Assembly (NCBI RefSeq): GCF_002920535.1
Contig: NZ_PQSS01000067.1
Coordinates: forward strand, 1 to 40,722
Length of the DNA stretch: 40,722 nt
From: Streptomyces sp. Ru71
Lineage (GTDB): Bacteria; Actinomycetota; Actinomycetes; Streptomycetales; Streptomycetaceae
Direction: 5' to 3'
Of this stretch, positions 38,473-40,722 are shown one piece after another. A model generated the notes under the pieces. The model was not told the origin of the DNA and did no database searches. It worked only from the letters and a program-made list of their open reading frames with translations. Positions within the stretch are counted from its first letter, which is position 1; each line of letters starts with the position of its first letter. The position numbers and the translations under genes are program-made.

Positions 38473-38501
38473 TTGACGGGCCACGGCACGGCTCTTTTCA
38501 T
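38473..38501 (+). promoter_or_regulatory. Candidate promoter of the polyol transporter gene
   Basis: TTGACG (38473-38478) and TTTCAT (38496-38501) are separated by 17 bases, 56 bases before the GTG of the transporter gene. The remaining part of the gap 38306-38556 holds boxes B and C and nothing else that I can recognise. Confidence 0.42.
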
Positions 38502-38556
38502 CGTCACCACTCGCGGCATTCCGCTCCGCCGAAAAACCCCGAAAAGGTGATCCGCC

Positions 38557-39834
38557 GTGCTTGACCTCGAACGCATCGGAATTCCCAGAGCCCTTGCCTG
38601 GGGATTTCTCGGAGTTCTCATATTCATGATCGGTGACGGTGTCGAATCCGGATATCTCTCGCCGTATCTCCTCGACCAGGGCTTCCCGAAGGGCCAGGTG
38701 GCGCTGCTGTTCACCGTCTACGGGGTGACGGCCAGCATCGCGGCGTGGTTCTCGGGGGCGCTGTCCGACCTGTGGGGGCCGCGCCGGGTGATGCTGCTCG
38801 GGCTCGGCATCTGGGTGGCGCTGCAGGTCTTCTTCCTCGCCGTGGCGATCCCGGCCCAGAACATGGGGCTGCTGCTGGCCGGCTACGGACTGCGCGGCTT
38901 CGGGTATCCGCTCTTCGCCTACGGCTTCCTGGTGTGGGTGACCGCGGTGACCCCGCCGCGCCGGCTCGGCTCCGCCGTGGGCTGGTTCTGGTTCGCGTTC
39001 ACCGGCGGACTGCCCACGCTGGGCTCGCTGTTCGCCAGTTTCACGGTTCCGTGGGTGGGGGCCTACCGCACCCTGTGGATGTCGCTGGCGCTGGTCGTCG
39101 CCGGTGGGCTGATCGCCCTGCTGCTGGTGCGCGAACCGAGTGGCCGGACCCGGCTCGCCCCGGCCGGCGAGCGTCCCGTGGCCACGCTGCTCGGCTCCCT
39201 CGCGATCGTCTGGCACGAGCCGCGGATCGGCGCCGGGGCGGTGGTGCGCGCGGTCAACACGGCGGCGCAGTTCGGGTTCCTGGTCTTCCTGCCGGTGTTC
39301 TTCACCGACACGCTGGGCTTTTCCCTCGCCCAGTGGCTGCGGCTGCTGTCGGCGATGTTCGCCACGAACATCTTCTTCAACCTGCTCTTCGGCGTCCTCG
39401 GCGACCGCATCGGCTGGCGCCGCACCGTCGCCTGGTGCGGTGGCGTGGGCTGCGCGGTGACGACGCTGCTGCTGTACTACGGGACCGTGGCCGCCGGGCA
39501 CGACTACCCGCTCGCGCTGCTGCTGGTGAGCCTGTTCGGCGCGACGCTCGCCGGCTATGTGCCGCTGTCGGCGCTCATTCCGTCGATGGCGCCCCGGCAC
39601 AAGGGCCAGGCCATGTCGGCCCTCAACCTCGGAGCCGGCGTCAGCACGTTCCTGGGTCCGGCCGTGGTGGGGCTCTTCCTGGGGCCGCTCGGGGTGGAGG
39701 GCGTGATGTGGGTCTTCGCGCTGATGTACGCGGGGAGCGCGGTGCTGACGGTGTTCCTGAAGCTGCCGCGGGAGGCCGCGGGCGCGGCGGCCGAGGGTGC
39801 GGTCGCGGCGCGCGAGGCGACGACGGCGCAGTGA
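38557..39834 (+). CDS. MFS polyol transporter, RbtT/DalT/CsbX-like
   Basis: This 425-residue permease has about 12 spans and matches the pattern of the Klebsiella ribitol and arabinitol transporters: a conserved N-terminal WGFLGVLIFMIGDGVESGYLS (RbtT: MTGDGVELAFLS), the second-helix FTVYGVTASIAAWFSG, GLRGFGYPLFAYGFLVW and SMAPRHKGQAMSALNL. It should import a pentitol or a related polyol with protons. GTG 38557 is preceded by AAAAGGTGA at eight bases. It follows the DeoR gene and faces the same way, separated by a 251-base regulatory gap. Together with the erythritol-kinase-like enzyme this supports a polyol catabolic locus. The exact polyol is not determined. Confidence 0.87.
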   Translation: MLDLERIGIPRALAWGFLGVLIFMIGDGVESGYLSPYLLDQGFPKGQVALLFTVYGVTASIAAWFSGALSDLWGPRRVMLLGLGIWVALQVFFLAVAIPAQNMGLLLAGYGLRGFGYPLFAYGFLVWVTAVTPPRRLGSAVGWFWFAFTGGLPTLGSLFASFTVPWVGAYRTLWMSLALVVAGGLIALLLVREPSGRTRLAPAGERPVATLLGSLAIVWHEPRIGAGAVVRAVNTAAQFGFLVFLPVFFTDTLGFSLAQWLRLLSAMFATNIFFNLLFGVLGDRIGWRRTVAWCGGVGCAVTTLLLYYGTVAAGHDYPLALLLVSLFGATLAGYVPLSALIPSMAPRHKGQAMSALNLGAGVSTFLGPAVVGLFLGPLGVEGVMWVFALMYAGSAVLTVFLKLPREAAGAAAEGAVAAREATTAQ

Positions 39835-39920
39835 CTCAGATCACACTGACGGCTGTCACGTGGGGCCGGGCCGGTACGTCGTATGAGTGCAACCGACCAC
39901 GACGCACAGGGAGCTCACCG

Positions 39921-40394
39921 ATGGACGCTCGGCTGAACCTCTTCGAAAACCCGGTGACGAACAAGCTCATCCGGTACTTCAACTCGGCCGGAAAGGTGAT
40001 CGACGACTCCTCGCTGCCCGCCGCGACGCAGGAGTTGGTGAAGATCCGGGCCAGCCAGATCAACGGCTGCGGCTTCTGCACCGACATGCACACCAAGGAT
40101 GCCGCGGCCGCGGGGGAGACCGCGGTGCGCCTCCACCTCGTCGCGGCCTGGCGGGAGGCGACGGTGTTCACCGAGGCCGAGCGCGCGGCCCTGGAGCTGG
40201 TGGAGGAGGGGACGCGGATCGCGGACGCGGCGGGCGGTGTGCCGGACGAGGTCTGGGCGAACGCCGCCAGGCACTACGACGAGGAGCAGCTCGGCGCGCT
40301 GGTCGCGCTCATCGCCCTGATCAACGCCTACAACCGGGCGAACGTCCTCGTCCGGCAGCCGGCGGGCGCGTACGAGCCGGGCATGTTCGGCTGA
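39921..40394 (+). CDS. Carboxymuconolactone decarboxylase/AhpD-like protein
   Basis: This 157-residue helical protein has the AhpD-type redox centre C50-G-F-C53 followed by H57 (NGCGFCTDMHTKDA) and the upstream KIRASQIN helix. Members are peroxidase-linked reductants of AhpC or uncharacterised CMD-like enzymes. GGGAG lies nine bases before ATG 39921. It is separated from the polyol transporter by 86 bases with no clear promoter and is followed by a strong terminator. The sequence fits an oxidative-stress protein better than a true carboxymuconolactone decarboxylase, because the CxxC-H motif is intact. No link to the polyol pathway is evident. Confidence 0.88.
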   Translation: MDARLNLFENPVTNKLIRYFNSAGKVIDDSSLPAATQELVKIRASQINGCGFCTDMHTKDAAAAGETAVRLHLVAAWREATVFTEAERAALELVEEGTRIADAAGGVPDEVWANAARHYDEEQLGALVALIALINAYNRANVLVRQPAGAYEPGMFG

Positions 40395-40402
40395 CGAGGC
40401 GT

Positions 40403-40426
40403 CCGGCCCCGCCCGTGCGGGGCCGG
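40403..40426 (+). terminator. Hairpin terminator after the AhpD-like gene
   Basis: CCGGCCCCGC (40403-40412) and GCGGGGCCGG (40417-40426) form a perfect ten-base-pair stem with loop CCGT, eight bases after the stop codon. There is no T-run, as is usual in Streptomyces terminators. Confidence 0.8.
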
Positions 40427-40601
40427 TTCGGCCGGGGAGCCGAGTTCCGAGAGCGGCGGCGGCCGGGGTCACGTCCCGGACGCCGCCGTTGGGCCATGCG
40501 GAGGGCGCGTCCCGGCTCCGCCGGGTGACTGGCCGCTCGGCCGCCGGGTACGCGGGGGAGTAGTCCAGGAGCCACCGTCGACCGACTGGCCGGAGGACGC
40601 C

Positions 40602-40722
40602 ATGACCGACCCGTACCACGACCCGGTGCATCCGGGCCCGACACCCGGCCCGCATCCGCAGCAGCCGTACCCCGCCTCACCGTCGGAGCCCCCGCCGACA
40701 CCCCAGCCGCCGGGCCCGGGCC
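40602..40722 (+). CDS. Start of a proline-rich protein, cut by window edge
   Basis: The first 40 codons are visible, from ATG 40602 with GGAGG eight bases upstream. They encode MTDPYHDPVHPGPTPGPHPQ and continue with a run of proline, glutamine and serine. Such proline-rich N-termini are typical of actinomycete membrane proteins and Ser/Thr kinase-like proteins, whose folded domain follows. Nothing more can be said from the visible part. Confidence 0.6.
   Translation, partial: MTDPYHDPVHPGPTPGPHPQQPYPASPSEPPPTPQPPGPG

Noticed and set aside
1..40722. tRNA, rRNA, insertion sequences, prophage or attachment sites
   Set aside because: I found no tRNA-like cloverleaf, rRNA stretch, transposase or integrase gene, or long direct repeat pairs.

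Overview
The window is chromosomal DNA of a high-GC actinomycete, almost certainly Streptomyces. The evidence is strong third-position G/C bias, GTG starts and 4-nt ATGA/GTGA gene overlaps, hairpin terminators without T-runs, a zinc-independent (C-) ribosomal protein cluster with a Zur-type site, and a single in-frame TTA codon. It contains about 38 protein genes, no rRNA or tRNA genes that I can see, no insertion sequence and no CRISPR. Most gaps are under 170 bases; the two largest (29583-29873 and 38306-38556) are described below.

Region A (1-22938) is a large catabolic regulon. A minus-strand operon (6198 to the left edge) encodes a PhyH-type Fe(II)/2-oxoglutarate oxygenase, an MFS transporter, an unknown membrane protein, a PuuB-like FAD amine oxidoreductase and a DUF485/sodium-solute symporter pair. 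A second minus-strand operon (14965-7039) encodes an SCP2-like protein, a glutamine-synthetase-like amine ligase, a PuuD-like gamma-glutamyl hydrolase, an acyl-CoA ligase fused to an enoyl-CoA hydratase, a zinc alcohol dehydrogenase and an aldehyde dehydrogenase. A plus-strand arm (15134-22938) encodes an HSL-type esterase, a Baeyer-Villiger-type monooxygenase with an altered fingerprint, a beta-aminoacyl-CoA ammonia-lyase of the Kal/Acl hotdog family, a second flavin amine oxidase, an acyl-CoA dehydrogenase, a collapsed short-chain dehydrogenase remnant and an acyl-CoA ligase. Three promoters of this region carry the same 31-bp operator (CTTRGTCA-N15-TGACTARS), one of them next to the local TetR gene. 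The parts suggest gamma-glutamylation of an amine, oxidation to an amino acid, CoA activation, elimination of ammonia and beta-oxidation, joined to a ketone-to-ester-to-acid branch. The substrate is not known; polyamine/beta-alanine-type and cycloalkylamine-type substrates both fit parts of the set.

Region B (23027-25033) holds a secreted beta-helix protein with the only TTA codon in the window, divergent from a TetR regulator across a perfect 11-bp inverted repeat.

Region C (25137-31651) is a metal-homeostasis island. Zur-regulated C- ribosomal proteins S14, L28, L33, L31 and S18 and a CobW-like protein with a broken P-loop are flanked on both sides by paralogous pairs of a UPF0718 permease and a TIGR03943 (DUF1980) protein. 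An antisense relic of a third permease lies beside the second pair.

Region D (31827-40722) holds panD, a small GNAT protein, and a polyol/sugar-alcohol module: 2-hydroxyacid dehydrogenase, histidine phosphatase, two FGGY kinases, a divergent DeoR regulator and an RbtT/DalT-type transporter. It ends with an AhpD-like protein, a terminator and the start of a proline-rich protein cut by the window edge.
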